A stretch of DNA of 17,476 nt, from contig JBMNOD010000073.1 of assembly GCA_050942875.1 (NCBI GenBank), positions 1 through 17,476 of the forward strand, in the 5' to 3' direction. The stretch comes from JAAZAI01 sp050942875 (GTDB lineage: Bacteria > Verrucomicrobiota > Kiritimatiellia > RFP12 > UBA3636). The position numbers and the translations under genes were made by a program. Below the pieces are notes generated by a model that had not been told where the DNA came from, did not search any database, and was given only the letters and a program-made list of their open reading frames with translations. Shown piece by piece: positions 1 to 8,400 of the stretch (positions within the stretch are counted from its first letter, which is position 1; every line of letters begins with the position of its first letter).

Positions 1-15
1 CAGCGCCCCAGCGGA

Positions 16-92
16 AACTCCTCACTCCTCTCTACGCTCTTCTCACTAAACCCAACCCCTAACCCCTAACCCCTAGCCGCTTCCCCTCCCAA
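16..92. repeat. Repeat-rich leader before trpA
   Basis: This stretch is made of short modules that recur elsewhere in the window. ACTCCTCTCTACGCTCT at 24-40 recurs at 1047-1063 and 9651-9667. A run of CCCCTAA units fills 54-78, with similar units at 893-907, 1083-1098 and 9545-9557. No promoter is recognisable and no purine-rich ribosome binding site precedes the trpA start. The upstream neighbour lies outside the window. Confidence 0.6.
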
Positions 93-896
93 ATGAACCG
101 CCTCGACTCCACCTTCTCCGCGCTCGCGGCCCAAGGCCGCAAAGCCCTCGTCGGCTTCCTCACCGCCGGCGACCCCGACGCCGACACCAGCTTCGCGATC
201 ATCCGCGAAGCCTGCGCCGCCGGGCTCGACGTCGTCGAGCTCGGCGTCCCCTTCTCCGACCCCACGTCCGACGGCCCCGTCATCCAGCGCGCCTCGCAGC
301 GCGCGCTGAAGACCGGTGCCTCGCTCAGCCGCACGATCGAGCTCGCCGCCAGGCTGCGCCGCGAAACGGCCACGCCCATCGTGCTCTTCAGCTACTACAA
401 CCCCGTCTTCAAGCTCGGCCTTCAGCGCACGGCGGAAGCGGCGGCCGCCGCCGGCGTCGACGGCATGCTCGTCGTCGATCTGCCGCCGGAAGAGGCCGGC
501 CCGCTCGCCGCCGCGCTCAAGCCGTTCGACATCCACCTCATCCGGCTCGTCGCGCCGACGACCACCCCCGAACGGCTGCGCAAGCTCGCCGACGGCGCGG
601 GCGGCTTCCTCTACCTCGTCACGCGGCTCGGCGTGACCGGCGTCGGCGGCCTCGACGTCGAGGCCGTCAAACGCCATGCGGCCGACGTCCGGGCCAGCGT
701 GTCGCTGCCCGTCTGCCTCGGCTTCGGCATCAGCTCGGGCGACGACGCCGCGGCCTTCGCGCCGCTCGCCGACGGCATCATCGTGGGCAGCGCGTTCGTC
801 TCGCTCATCGAAAAGAACGCCTCGACCCCGGAAAAGCTGCCGGCCATCGTCGCCGAAAAAGTCCGCGAACTCCGCGCCGGCTGTCACCGCCCCTGA
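93..896 (+). CDS. trpA: Tryptophan synthase alpha chain
   Basis: This is the cytoplasmic alpha subunit of tryptophan synthase. It cleaves indole-3-glycerol phosphate to indole and glyceraldehyde 3-phosphate and normally passes indole to TrpB. At 267 residues it is full length for the family. The signature VELGVPFSDPTSDGP spans residues 48-62 and places the catalytic acids at Glu49 and Asp60, the same numbering as the E. coli enzyme. The phosphate-site region GVTGVGG and the C-terminal GFGIS and GIIVGSAFV segments are present. The ATG at 93 is the only sensible start, but the bases before it (cgcttcccctcccaa) hold no Shine-Dalgarno sequence. trpB is not downstream; the next gene is convergent. 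An upstream trp operon may lie off the left edge. The identification is secure. Confidence 0.97.
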   Translation: MNRLDSTFSALAAQGRKALVGFLTAGDPDADTSFAIIREACAAGLDVVELGVPFSDPTSDGPVIQRASQRALKTGASLSRTIELAARLRRETATPIVLFSYYNPVFKLGLQRTAEAAAAAGVDGMLVVDLPPEEAGPLAAALKPFDIHLIRLVAPTTTPERLRKLADGAGGFLYLVTRLGVTGVGGLDVEAVKRHAADVRASVSLPVCLGFGISSGDDAAAFAPLADGIIVGSAFVSLIEKNASTPEKLPAIVAEKVRELRAGCHRP

Positions 897-974
897 ACCC
901 CTAGCCCCTCATCCCCAACCGCCAAACTCGACAAAGTTCGCGACAAGGCTCGCGACAAAGTTGTCCCTCGACCC

Positions 975-1016
975 CAATTCGTAATTTTGTAATTCGTAAT
1001 TCGTAATTCGTAATTT
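975..1016. repeat. AT-rich GTAATTC tandem repeat
   Basis: Four to five copies of GTAATTC or GTAATTT stand in tandem in otherwise GC-rich DNA, between the convergent ends of trpA and the kinase gene. No coding potential is seen. The unit is 7-8 bases and there are no spacers, so it is not a CRISPR array. Confidence 0.7.
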
Positions 1017-1017
1017 C

Positions 1018-1063
1018 CAACGGGGTCTGGGGTGTCCCCAGCCAACACTCCTCTCTACGCTCT
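1018..1063. repeat. Dispersed intergenic repeat with hairpin, copy 1
   Basis: The copy holds a perfect 6-bp hairpin, CTGGGG(TGT)CCCCAG at 1027-1041, then GCCAACACTCCTCTCTACGC. A near-identical copy lies at 9621-9667, where the hairpin loop is CGT instead of TGT. It sits between convergent genes and could help end transcription, but no T-tract follows on either strand, so a classic intrinsic terminator is not supported. Confidence 0.75.
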
Positions 1064-1082
1064 ACGCTCTCCTCACTAAATC

Positions 1083-1119
1083 CCTAACCCCTAGCCCCTG
1101 CCGCGAAGCGGCCTGTGCT
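1083..1119. repeat. CCCTAGCCCC / GCCGCGAA module, copy 1
   Basis: CCCTAACCCCTAGCCCC runs into TGCCGCGAAGCGGCCTGTGC, which contains the hairpin GCCGC(GAA)GCGGC at 1100-1112. The module overlaps the stop codon of the kinase gene (1118-1120). The same module with one base change (GCCGCGAAACGGC) lies at 9545-9577. Its core CCCTGCCGCGAAG also occurs at 3517-3529. Confidence 0.7.
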
Positions 1120-2404
1120 ATCGCCCCGTATTGCGGAGCCAGTCGTGCGCCATCCGCGCCGCGCCAAGCGAAGGCGATACATCGGAACGCTTTTCGATCG
1201 GCACCCCAAGGCGGCGCGACAAAATCCCCCGCCACGGCTTCGACTCCGCGCCGCCGCCGCACGCCAGCACAGGGCCGTCCGCGTCGAGCTTGGAAAACAA
1301 CGCCGCCATCCGCTCGACGAGCGTGACAAGCACGGCGCGCGCTTGATCGTCGGGCGTGGCCTCGGGATGCTCCAGCCCCGTCCATCGACCGCTCCCCGCA
1401 GGGCCGTCCGCAATGAAGCGCACGCCATGGCAGTCCTCCGGCGCAAGCGCTGCCGCGCGGTCGAACGCCTGGACGTCGGCCAGCCCCGGAATCGTCCGGC
1501 ACGCCCAGCCCACCGTGCCCGAACCCCAGTCGTCGGCTCCCAGGCGATGGAAGCGTCCGCCAGGATAAGGCCCGCGCAACAACCCCGGCACCACCGGGGG
1601 CATCGGGTCGAAAACGGCATAGGCGACTTGCGCCGTGCCAAGCCCGATCAGCGTCGCGCCGCTCTCGTGCAGTCCCGCGCCGTAGGCCGCGGCCGTCTGG
1701 TCGTTGCCGGCCAGGACGACAGGCGTTCCCGCGCAAAGGCCGTAGCGCGCCGCAGTGGAGCCGGTCGTCCCAGCGGACGTTCCCAGGGGAATCCGTTCGG
1801 GAAGCTGTCTCGACGCGATGCCGCAAAGCGCCATCGCCTCCGGCCACCAGTCGGCACGTCGCAGCGAATGGAGCCCGCTCATGGCGGCGAGATTGTCGTC
1901 AACCACGGCGCGGCCGACAAGCTGCGCCACAAACCACGTGGGAAGCCAAAGCAGCGCGTCGCCGGCGCCGACCCAGGCGAAAGACGTTTCGCGCTGCAAA
2001 AACGAAAGCTTCGAGACCGTCAGCCCCGGCAAGGGGTCCGCGAAGCTGCAATGCTCGGCAAAATCGGGAAGCGCCGCGGCAGGGTTGTCGTGTTCGCATC
2101 GCGTGTCGCGCCAGGAAATGAAAGGCCCCTTCGCGCAGCCATCCGAACCGCGCAGAGTGAACGTCTGCGCCTGGCTGGCGATGCCGACGGCCGCAAGCGC
2201 GTCGGGCCGACAGCCCGCGCTTTCCAACGCGCCGACGACGGCCGCGCGAAACGCGGCCTCGACCGCCTCTACCGGCATCTCGACGACAGGGCCGTCGGCA
2301 GGCAAATAGACGACAGGCGCGCCGCCGCGTCCGACCCGACGCCAATCGCGATCAAACACCTCGGCCTTGAAGACCGTCGAACCCAAGTCAATGCCGAGGA
2401 TCAT
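1118..2404 (-). CDS. FGGY-family carbohydrate kinase
   Basis: This is an ATP-dependent sugar kinase of the FGGY family (xylulokinase, gluconokinase and glycerol kinase relatives), acting in the cytoplasm. The substrate cannot be read from the sequence. N-terminal DLGST (residues 6-10) is the first phosphate-binding motif. FISWRDTR near residue 95 matches the usual W-x-D/T-R segment. GNDQTAAAYGAG near residue 234 carries the expected catalytic Asp, and ACGGGAESKPW near residue 382 is the adenosine motif. At 428 residues it is shorter than typical xylulokinases (about 480-500), but both actin-like domains appear complete. Its ATG overlaps the aroB stop as ATGA, so the two are translationally coupled. 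The pairing with aroB does not identify the sugar. The family call is firm; the specificity is unknown. Confidence 0.9.
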   Translation of the reverse strand: MILGIDLGSTVFKAEVFDRDWRRVGRGGAPVVYLPADGPVVEMPVEAVEAAFRAAVVGALESAGCRPDALAAVGIASQAQTFTLRGSDGCAKGPFISWRDTRCEHDNPAAALPDFAEHCSFADPLPGLTVSKLSFLQRETSFAWVGAGDALLWLPTWFVAQLVGRAVVDDNLAAMSGLHSLRRADWWPEAMALCGIASRQLPERIPLGTSAGTTGSTAARYGLCAGTPVVLAGNDQTAAAYGAGLHESGATLIGLGTAQVAYAVFDPMPPVVPGLLRGPYPGGRFHRLGADDWGSGTVGWACRTIPGLADVQAFDRAAALAPEDCHGVRFIADGPAGSGRWTGLEHPEATPDDQARAVLVTLVERMAALFSKLDADGPVLACGGGAESKPWRGILSRRLGVPIEKRSDVSPSLGAARMAHDWLRNTGR

Positions 2405-3495
2405 GTTTCCCTCCTCGCGACGTCGGCAAGCACGCCATCGAGCGCCTGGCGCAAGGCGGCGGGCTCGAACGGCCGCCGCACGGCACGGCCGATGCGCTCG
2501 AGCAAAATGAAATGAATCTGCTTGCCGAGCCGCTTCTTGTCGGCGAGCATCGTCGCGAAAAGATCGGCGGCGGTGAACGTCGTCGTCGTCGGCAGCGCAA
2601 AGCGCTTCAGCAGCGCCTCAAGGCGCGCCGCCGTCCCGTCGGGCGTCTCCCCGAGCGCTTCGCCAAGGCGCGCCGCCGCCACCATGCCGATGGCCACGGC
2701 CTCGCCATGGGCGATCGCGCCGTAGCCCATGGCCTTTTCGATGGCATGGCCCACCGTGTGGCCGAAGTTGAGAAGCATGCGCTCGCCCGTGTCCAGCGCG
2801 TCGCGGTTCACCACGTCCGCCTTGATCTGGACGCACCGCTGGATGATCGCCAGCAGCGCCTCGGCGTCCCCGGGGCTGTCGGCGAACGCGTCGAGGTCGG
2901 CGAAGAGTCCGGCGTCCGCGATGCACCCGTATTTGACGACCTCCGCCATGCCTTCGGCGAAGCGGTTTCGCGGCAGCGTCCCAAGCAGAAGCGGATCGAC
3001 GACGACGACGGCCGGCTGGTGGAACGCCCCGGCGAGGTTCTTGCCGAAAGGCAGGTCGATGCCCGTCTTGCCGCCGACCGATGAATCCACTTGCGCCAGC
3101 AAGGTTGTCGGCACCTGCACGATGGCGACGCCCCGCAGGTAGGTGGCGGCGGCGAAGCCGGCGAGATCGCCGACCACGCCCCCGCCCAGCGCCACGACGA
3201 GATCCGCGCGCGTCAGGCCGCAATCGTTGAACGCATGCCAGAGCGAGACGAGCCCGTCAACGGACTTCGACGTCTCGCCGGCGGGCACGACGACGGACTC
3301 TGCCACGAACCCCGCCGCCCGCAGCGAAGCAAGCGCCGGCTCCAGATGGTGCCCCGCCACATGGGCGTCGGTCACGACGCACGCGCGCCGCCCCGCAACC
3401 GCCTCCGCCGCCCGCCCGCCCAGGCCCGCGAACGCGCCGTTGCACACGACAATGCGCGAATCACCGCGCGAGGATTTGACATAGGTCTCGAACAT
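2401..3495 (-). CDS. aroB: 3-dehydroquinate synthase
   Basis: This enzyme catalyses the second step of the shikimate pathway, turning DAHP into 3-dehydroquinate with NAD and a divalent metal. The 364-residue length matches the family. The nucleotide and substrate region GGGVVGDLAGFAAATYLRG spans residues 104-122, followed by VPTTLLAQVDSSVGGKTGI. The three metal ligands are visible: Glu185 in AEVVKYG, His246 in NFGHTVGH and His263 in AHGEAV. The ATG at 3495 is preceded by AAGGAA at about 9 bases, a good ribosome binding site. The gene overlaps the downstream kinase by four bases. Only 39 bases separate it from the upstream DUF5131 gene, so it may be co-transcribed with the cassette. The identification is secure. 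Confidence 0.96.
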   Translation of the reverse strand: MFETYVKSSRGDSRIVVCNGAFAGLGGRAAEAVAGRRACVVTDAHVAGHHLEPALASLRAAGFVAESVVVPAGETSKSVDGLVSLWHAFNDCGLTRADLVVALGGGVVGDLAGFAAATYLRGVAIVQVPTTLLAQVDSSVGGKTGIDLPFGKNLAGAFHQPAVVVVDPLLLGTLPRNRFAEGMAEVVKYGCIADAGLFADLDAFADSPGDAEALLAIIQRCVQIKADVVNRDALDTGERMLLNFGHTVGHAIEKAMGYGAIAHGEAVAIGMVAAARLGEALGETPDGTAARLEALLKRFALPTTTTFTAADLFATMLADKKRLGKQIHFILLERIGRAVRRPFEPAALRQALDGVLADVARRET

Positions 3496-3516
3496 GTCTG
3501 GATTTTCCTTGAACCG

Positions 3517-3529
3517 CCCTGCCGCGAAG
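3517..3529. repeat. GCCGCGAA module core at cassette edge
   Basis: CCCTGCCGCGAAG stands just past the DUF5131 stop codon. It matches the core of the longer repeat modules at 1096-1108 and 9554-9565 in the same orientation. It therefore lies close to one end of the transferred-looking cassette while another copy lies beyond the other end. The match is short, so it may be chance. Confidence 0.4.
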
Positions 3530-3534
3530 GTTCT

Positions 3535-4266
3535 TCAGGCATACATCGGCCTGGATTGATAAATCCTTCCCCGAAGTTTTTTGCCGTTCGCATGCTTGGT
3601 TCGTTTGATCCCGTCGCTTCCCCAAGTCCCCCACTGCTTAAAGAAGAAATCAGCGTTTTGTTCTTCCGTTTGCCTCTGGATTGAAAGAACCCACTCTTCC
3701 TTCATCGGTCGGGCCCGCGGGCCGCTTTCCCCTCCTACAATCACCCAATGAATCCCATCCAAATCCAGTTTTTGGAGGTCTTCAAGCAGAGGCTCGCATG
3801 AGAGAAAACGAATTTTCGCATCCAAACCACGTAAATGATCAATTCGTCCCTTGGCCGCCCGCGTTTCAACGGTGACGCCAAGCCATGCATTCGGCGGCAC
3901 GCTTCGCCTTTGAAAGTATTTCGCCATGCGCACTGCTCGCTTGGTCAAAAGTTGATAGTGGTGTTGCGGGGTGGATTCAATCACTTCCATTACCTTGGTT
4001 ATGAACGAATCGGGTATCTCCTCATGGAATAGATCACCCATGGAGCAAACGAAAACGGCATGAGGACTGCGCCATTTCAGAGGCTCGTCAAGAGCGTCTT
4101 CGTGTAAGGCAAGGCAAAAGGCGTTGGCGTATTTCTTCAGCCCCATTGCCTGCAACCGCCGCGCCATCACTTCCGCATAGCAGTTTGCACATCCTGGCGA
4201 AATTTTTGTGCATCCCGTCACAGGATTCCAGGTCTTGTCTGTCCATTCAATTTTTGTTGTCCTCAT
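3535..4266 (-). CDS. DUF5131 (Gp37/Gp68) three-Cys-motif protein
   Basis: This 243-residue protein belongs to the family known as phage Gp37/Gp68 or DUF5131, found on phages and mobile elements; its biochemical role is not established. The defining cysteines form C-x6-C-x2-C at Cys19, Cys26 and Cys29, followed by YAE, which resembles an iron-sulfur or radical-SAM-type ligand set (inference). Other conserved blocks are VCSMGDLF near residue 73, LTKR at 107-110, AWLGVTVE near 127, RFLSCEPL near 153 and WVIVGGESGPRARPM at 174-188. The ATG at 4266 follows GTGAGG, which overlaps the stop codon of TcmP seven bases upstream, so translation is probably coupled. Family members regularly sit beside TcmP, as here. 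The gene is AT-richer than aroB next to it, suggesting transfer. Confidence 0.88.
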   Translation of the reverse strand: MRTTKIEWTDKTWNPVTGCTKISPGCANCYAEVMARRLQAMGLKKYANAFCLALHEDALDEPLKWRSPHAVFVCSMGDLFHEEIPDSFITKVMEVIESTPQHHYQLLTKRAVRMAKYFQRRSVPPNAWLGVTVETRAAKGRIDHLRGLDAKIRFLSCEPLLEDLQKLDLDGIHWVIVGGESGPRARPMKEEWVLSIQRQTEEQNADFFFKQWGTWGSDGIKRTKHANGKKLRGRIYQSRPMYA

Positions 4267-4273
4267 AATAGCC

Positions 4274-5407
4274 TCACTTCAGATGAATTTGAAACGCTTC
4301 GACCTTGTGGATGTTGGTGGCTGCATAGCTCGGTTTCGAGCCATCGGCACATGACACGGAAATCAAGTTTTCTCCTTCCATTTCCTTGACGACTTCAATA
4401 AACAACTTTGGCAGGCATCTTTTCTGCAAAGCGCTTCTTAGCCCATCGATGTTGGTTGCAATTTCTCTGTTCAAGACACTCGTTCTGAGTTCGTTTTTCA
4501 CACGCTTAACCTTTTGCGATTGTTCAGATTGAGAAAACAGCGTGCCAGGCTCCCAGTCGTTGTCAATGTTAAAGTTTGACTCTCCGGCATGAGGGTCTTT
4601 GCTCCAGCAGACCTTTAAAAACTTTTCCATCCCCAATGTATGGTTGCTTCCAAAAATCAACCCCCAGTAGTTTCCGCCTTTTTGGATGGTGAAGTTATGA
4701 AGGTAATAGGCTTTGCCATGAGGCACAAGCGATTGATAATAATCTGCAATTTGCCGGTGGCAATCGCAGGGGCGAGCTTCATCAAATGGAATTTTTTGCG
4801 TGTCGAAATAGCGCTTGATTGCCGGATGGTTCTTGAATCGCTTTATTTGTGAAGACGAAATGAAAAAAACGAAGTCCGTTTTAGGAGCGTCAACCAATTG
4901 TTTGAAGATTCCTTCTTCAACCTGATTAAAACCATATTGGTCAAGCAAGATGAATTTCCCGCAACTCGGATCGTTTAAAATTTGAAGGAAATCCTCCGTT
5001 TCAAAGATTTCCTTGAACTCGGCCTGCGTTTGTCCAAAAGAAAAAGGGCAATGCCCGTTGCATGTTTTAACGCATTCCTTCTTGTAGGCATCAATGTTGT
5101 CGGATAGCTCCCGGGATTTTCCTTTCAATTTTTCATTGAAGTGGAAGACAACGGTTTTTCCAGATTTTTTGGCTTGATCGCAATGTGAATTGTTCTCACC
5201 TCTTGCTTCGTGCAAAAGGAGGGGCGGCGAACCGCGTTCGCCATCGGAATCGGTGCCGCTGCCAGCAAAAAAGTCATAGACATGAATAGCCTTTACGGAT
5301 CGGTTATGCAGGAAGACGGGAAACCACTCCCTGAAACATTCGGCGAAAATTCCAAGTTTTTCAAGGGTTTCTTGTGTGTAAGGAGACTTGTTGATGTTTT
5401 TAGCCAT
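4274..5407 (-). CDS. tcmP: Three-Cys-motif partner protein TcmP
   Basis: TcmP proteins are named for their regular pairing with three-Cys-motif DUF5131 proteins on mobile elements; the function is unknown. This 377-residue copy has YDFFAGSG at residues 44-51, which looks like motif I of a Rossmann-fold SAM-dependent methyltransferase, and KFILLDQYGF at 151-160 where a later catalytic or acceptor motif would be expected. MEKFLKVCWSKDP at 260-272 resembles the family's conserved helix. A cysteine cluster C-x3-C-x3-C (Cys112, 116, 120) plus CDCH at 214-217 could bind metal (inference). The gene starts eight bases after the methylase stop, preceded by a GGGTGA ribosome site. Its DNA is clearly AT-richer than the flanking metabolic genes. 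The family call is good; the activity is inferred. Confidence 0.85.
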   Translation of the reverse strand: MAKNINKSPYTQETLEKLGIFAECFREWFPVFLHNRSVKAIHVYDFFAGSGTDSDGERGSPPLLLHEARGENNSHCDQAKKSGKTVVFHFNEKLKGKSRELSDNIDAYKKECVKTCNGHCPFSFGQTQAEFKEIFETEDFLQILNDPSCGKFILLDQYGFNQVEEGIFKQLVDAPKTDFVFFISSSQIKRFKNHPAIKRYFDTQKIPFDEARPCDCHRQIADYYQSLVPHGKAYYLHNFTIQKGGNYWGLIFGSNHTLGMEKFLKVCWSKDPHAGESNFNIDNDWEPGTLFSQSEQSQKVKRVKNELRTSVLNREIATNIDGLRSALQKRCLPKLFIEVVKEMEGENLISVSCADGSKPSYAATNIHKVEAFQIHLK

Positions 5408-5415
5408 GATTCACC

Positions 5416-8400
5416 CTAGTTTAAAAACTTCTCCAAAACCGCTTGCTTTCGAGCGGGGGCGGAGGCGAGCACGGCATTGGCGGCGGCGATCTTGGCCTCA
5501 TGCTGTTCCACCTCGGCAATGATGCGGTCTTGCTCGTGAAGCGAAGGAACTGGGATTCTTAAATTCTTCAGGTATTTGAAATGCCGCTCGTAACGTTCGG
5601 CGTTTTCAATCGAAACTGTCTTCAAATACTCCGCCAAAAACTTCATGCGAATAACATTCTCGTCGGTCTTTAAAAGTTGTGTTCCATCGGCTCCTCGGAC
5701 AAACGGAAAATCGACATATTTGATAGAGCAACTGTGATCGCCGAATACAACGACCGGCAAATCCGTGATGCACGCATCCAGATTTGTGTAACCAGATATG
5801 AATGTGTTTCGTTCTTGCGTTATCACGGGCGTTTTACCTGTTTGTAGAATTTTTTTCTCTTGTATTTTCGGTTGATTTCCTTGCATCGGTATCAGAAGTT
5901 GGCACAGAAGTTGCCATCCCCCTGTATCCATTATCTCAAGATTGAGAAAAATATTTGAAATTCTTGTTTGATACTCTTCAATACTCATGCGAGTGAAAAT
6001 GTATTCGGCATCGATAGCTTCGCATTCGGCAATAACCGCATGCTGTATATCAGGTGGAGGGCAAGGTGTTTTTAATTCTAATAATGAACTAGAGAGGTTG
6101 TTAATGTTGGCTCCTTTACTCATTTCTTTAACAGACTCTCGAATAATTGCTGAATTAAGAATTTCATACAGAAACTTGCCTAAAACATCCCCGCTTGTCG
6201 TTCGGACAATCCCCATGAACCCACCAGCATAATAGGGCAAATCTTGCTCAATGAAAGCGACTTTTCCAATATGAGCCTTGCTTCCACTCGAAAAGCACAT
6301 AAAGCAATCGTTCTTTTTAAGTCGTTTTGTCGCCTCCAACACCTTGGATTCTCGAAGATATATTTCTTTTTCAATGACGAGACGACCATCTAACGTAACA
6401 TTGTCCGCTGTTAATATGACGTTGCTGGTTTTATTAGCGACTTGCTCTTGTTTCGAATAAGTCACACCACGAATAATTTCAGCTACTTCACCCAACTTGG
6501 GCATCGGATATTTGCTTTTGACCTTTAACTTGCTTTTTCGGGTGGTTATAAAGGCTTTGTCAAATGATACACGACTGAAATCGAGCAAATCTTTCAACTC
6601 TGCTCTAGAAACGAATTCGGCAAGCGATTCGGGAATGGACGGCGTTTCGCCGTTGAATGCGGCACGGATGATCGAGTTGATCTTTCGAGGATTGGAAAGG
6701 TTGCCGGGACTGTAAAGCGGCGTCTGAATGTGGGCAACGCCCTTGTTGCGGGAAATGGCGTCGTCTTCATCGTCCTCTGGACGGGCCGCCGTTCCGATGT
6801 ACTTGATGCCTTCGTTGCCTTTTCTCGAACTCCACTCGTAGCCAAGGAACTCCTTCATCGCCTTGTTGTCCGAAGGGCTTTTCACCAGCACGACAGGTTG
6901 CGGATTGGCTGCCGCGAGCATGAAGAACGCGAGCTTTTCGATTTCGATTTCACGAAGGAATTTCAGCCAAGCCGCCTCCATCTCCGCCGTGCGCGTCGCT
7001 TCCGTGTATTTCCCCGTCGCCCGCTTCCTGGCGATGGCTTTGGCCGCAGCCGAGGAATCGAACGCCTTCCGGTAATCTTGAAAGGCACCCTGCTTGAGAA
7101 GCGAGGCGGAAGGCTCGCCTGCCAGCAGCGTCTTGTAGTCTTCCAACGGGATCGAAGTCTTGTCGCAGTAGTCGGCAAGAAGATGCGAGTCCTCGAAAAC
7201 ATCATCGTTGGAAAAGTCGTTCTGAAACCAGGCTTCGGCGCGGTTGTGGCAATGCTCGGCGAGATCGGGCTTGTCATCCTTGCGCCGCAAGAAGAGGGTG
7301 GCCGTGTTCGTTCCGGTTTTCCCGAACGTGCCGCTCCCGAGTTCGACAATGGCCACGATGTCGAAGTATTTGATCAGGATTTCGCGCATCCGCTCGTAAA
7401 TGCCGCCTTTCGATAAAATCGAAGACGGCAGGATGATTGCGGCGACGCCGTCCGGGGCAAGCAGTTGTTTTGCGCGTTCGACGAAAAAGCATTCGATTGA
7501 ATTATTGGTGGACAAGTCGCCTGCTGAATCGAAAAGCTCGTAGCGGGCGCGATCCGCCTCCGACAACGTTTCCAAGAAGCCCTTGACACTGTACGGCGGA
7601 TTGGAGACCAGCACCGAAAAAGTCCCTTCTTCGATTTCCTTGTGGCCGGCAAGAGCATCGGCATGGACAATGCGAATGTCGTCGTGACCATACATGAATG
7701 CGGAAACCTTCGAGACTTTGGAAAGACGGTATTCCTTTTCAACGCCAGTTACAGCGGCGTAGTAGGGAGCGAGACTGTCGCGGGAAAAGAAAAGAGGCTG
7801 GCCTTCCGGGGTCTTGGCACCTTCCTTTTCGCGGACAAATGGAAGAATCTGGTTGCAATACTCGCTGAGGAAGTGTCCGGCTCCACAGGCGTAGTCAACG
7901 ACGGTCGGCGGATTCGGCGACGTCTTGACGATCTTTTTCAATGGCAGCGACGAGACCAAAAAGCGGACAATGGGCATTGGCGTGAAGAATTGCCCCTCAC
8001 TCTGCTTCACCCCCTTGTCGAGAAACCCTTCGAAAAGATCGCCGAGAAACTGATTATCCTCCTGCGTTTGCAGACGGATGTCCTGAAGCATGCGGACGAT
8101 TCTCAGCAGCACGGCTGCATTTTGGTGGAAGAGCCTTTCGTTGTGAACGTCAATGAAAGCGAAGTCGTTGTTCGTAAAGAACTTCAGCTGCCGGAAGTAG
8201 TCGAGGATCGTCCGCTTGGTCGCGTCTTTCTTGAAGAGGCGAAATGCCTTCTCGATGTCATTGTTGTCGATGTAGGTGACGGTCTCGCGCAGGAACTTCT
8301 CCATGCCTAGTTTGTAAAGATACTGGAGGCGATCGATGAGGCTGAAAACATCGTCATAGGCGGAGCCCTTCCAGAAAAACTTCAACGCTTCCGGGTTTTC

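Noticed and set aside
54..78. Telomere-like CCCCTAA run as a replicon end
   Set aside because: Only about three units, with degenerate copies at several internal gaps; better explained as a dispersed intergenic motif.
66..887. Minus-strand open frame over trpA
   Set aside because: A Gly-, Arg- and Glu-rich shadow of trpA; the plus-strand product has correct catalytic positions.
975..1016. Possible CRISPR or tandem array
   Set aside because: Units of 7-8 bases without spacers; simple AT-rich tandem repeat only.
1027..1041. Hairpin between trpA and the kinase as an intrinsic terminator
   Set aside because: The stem is only 6 bp and no T-tract follows on either strand; the same hairpin recurs in a repeat family elsewhere.
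1115..2515. Plus-strand open frame of 466 residues
   Set aside because: It runs antisense to the FGGY kinase, which carries all the family motifs; composition is Arg- and Ala-rich without domains.
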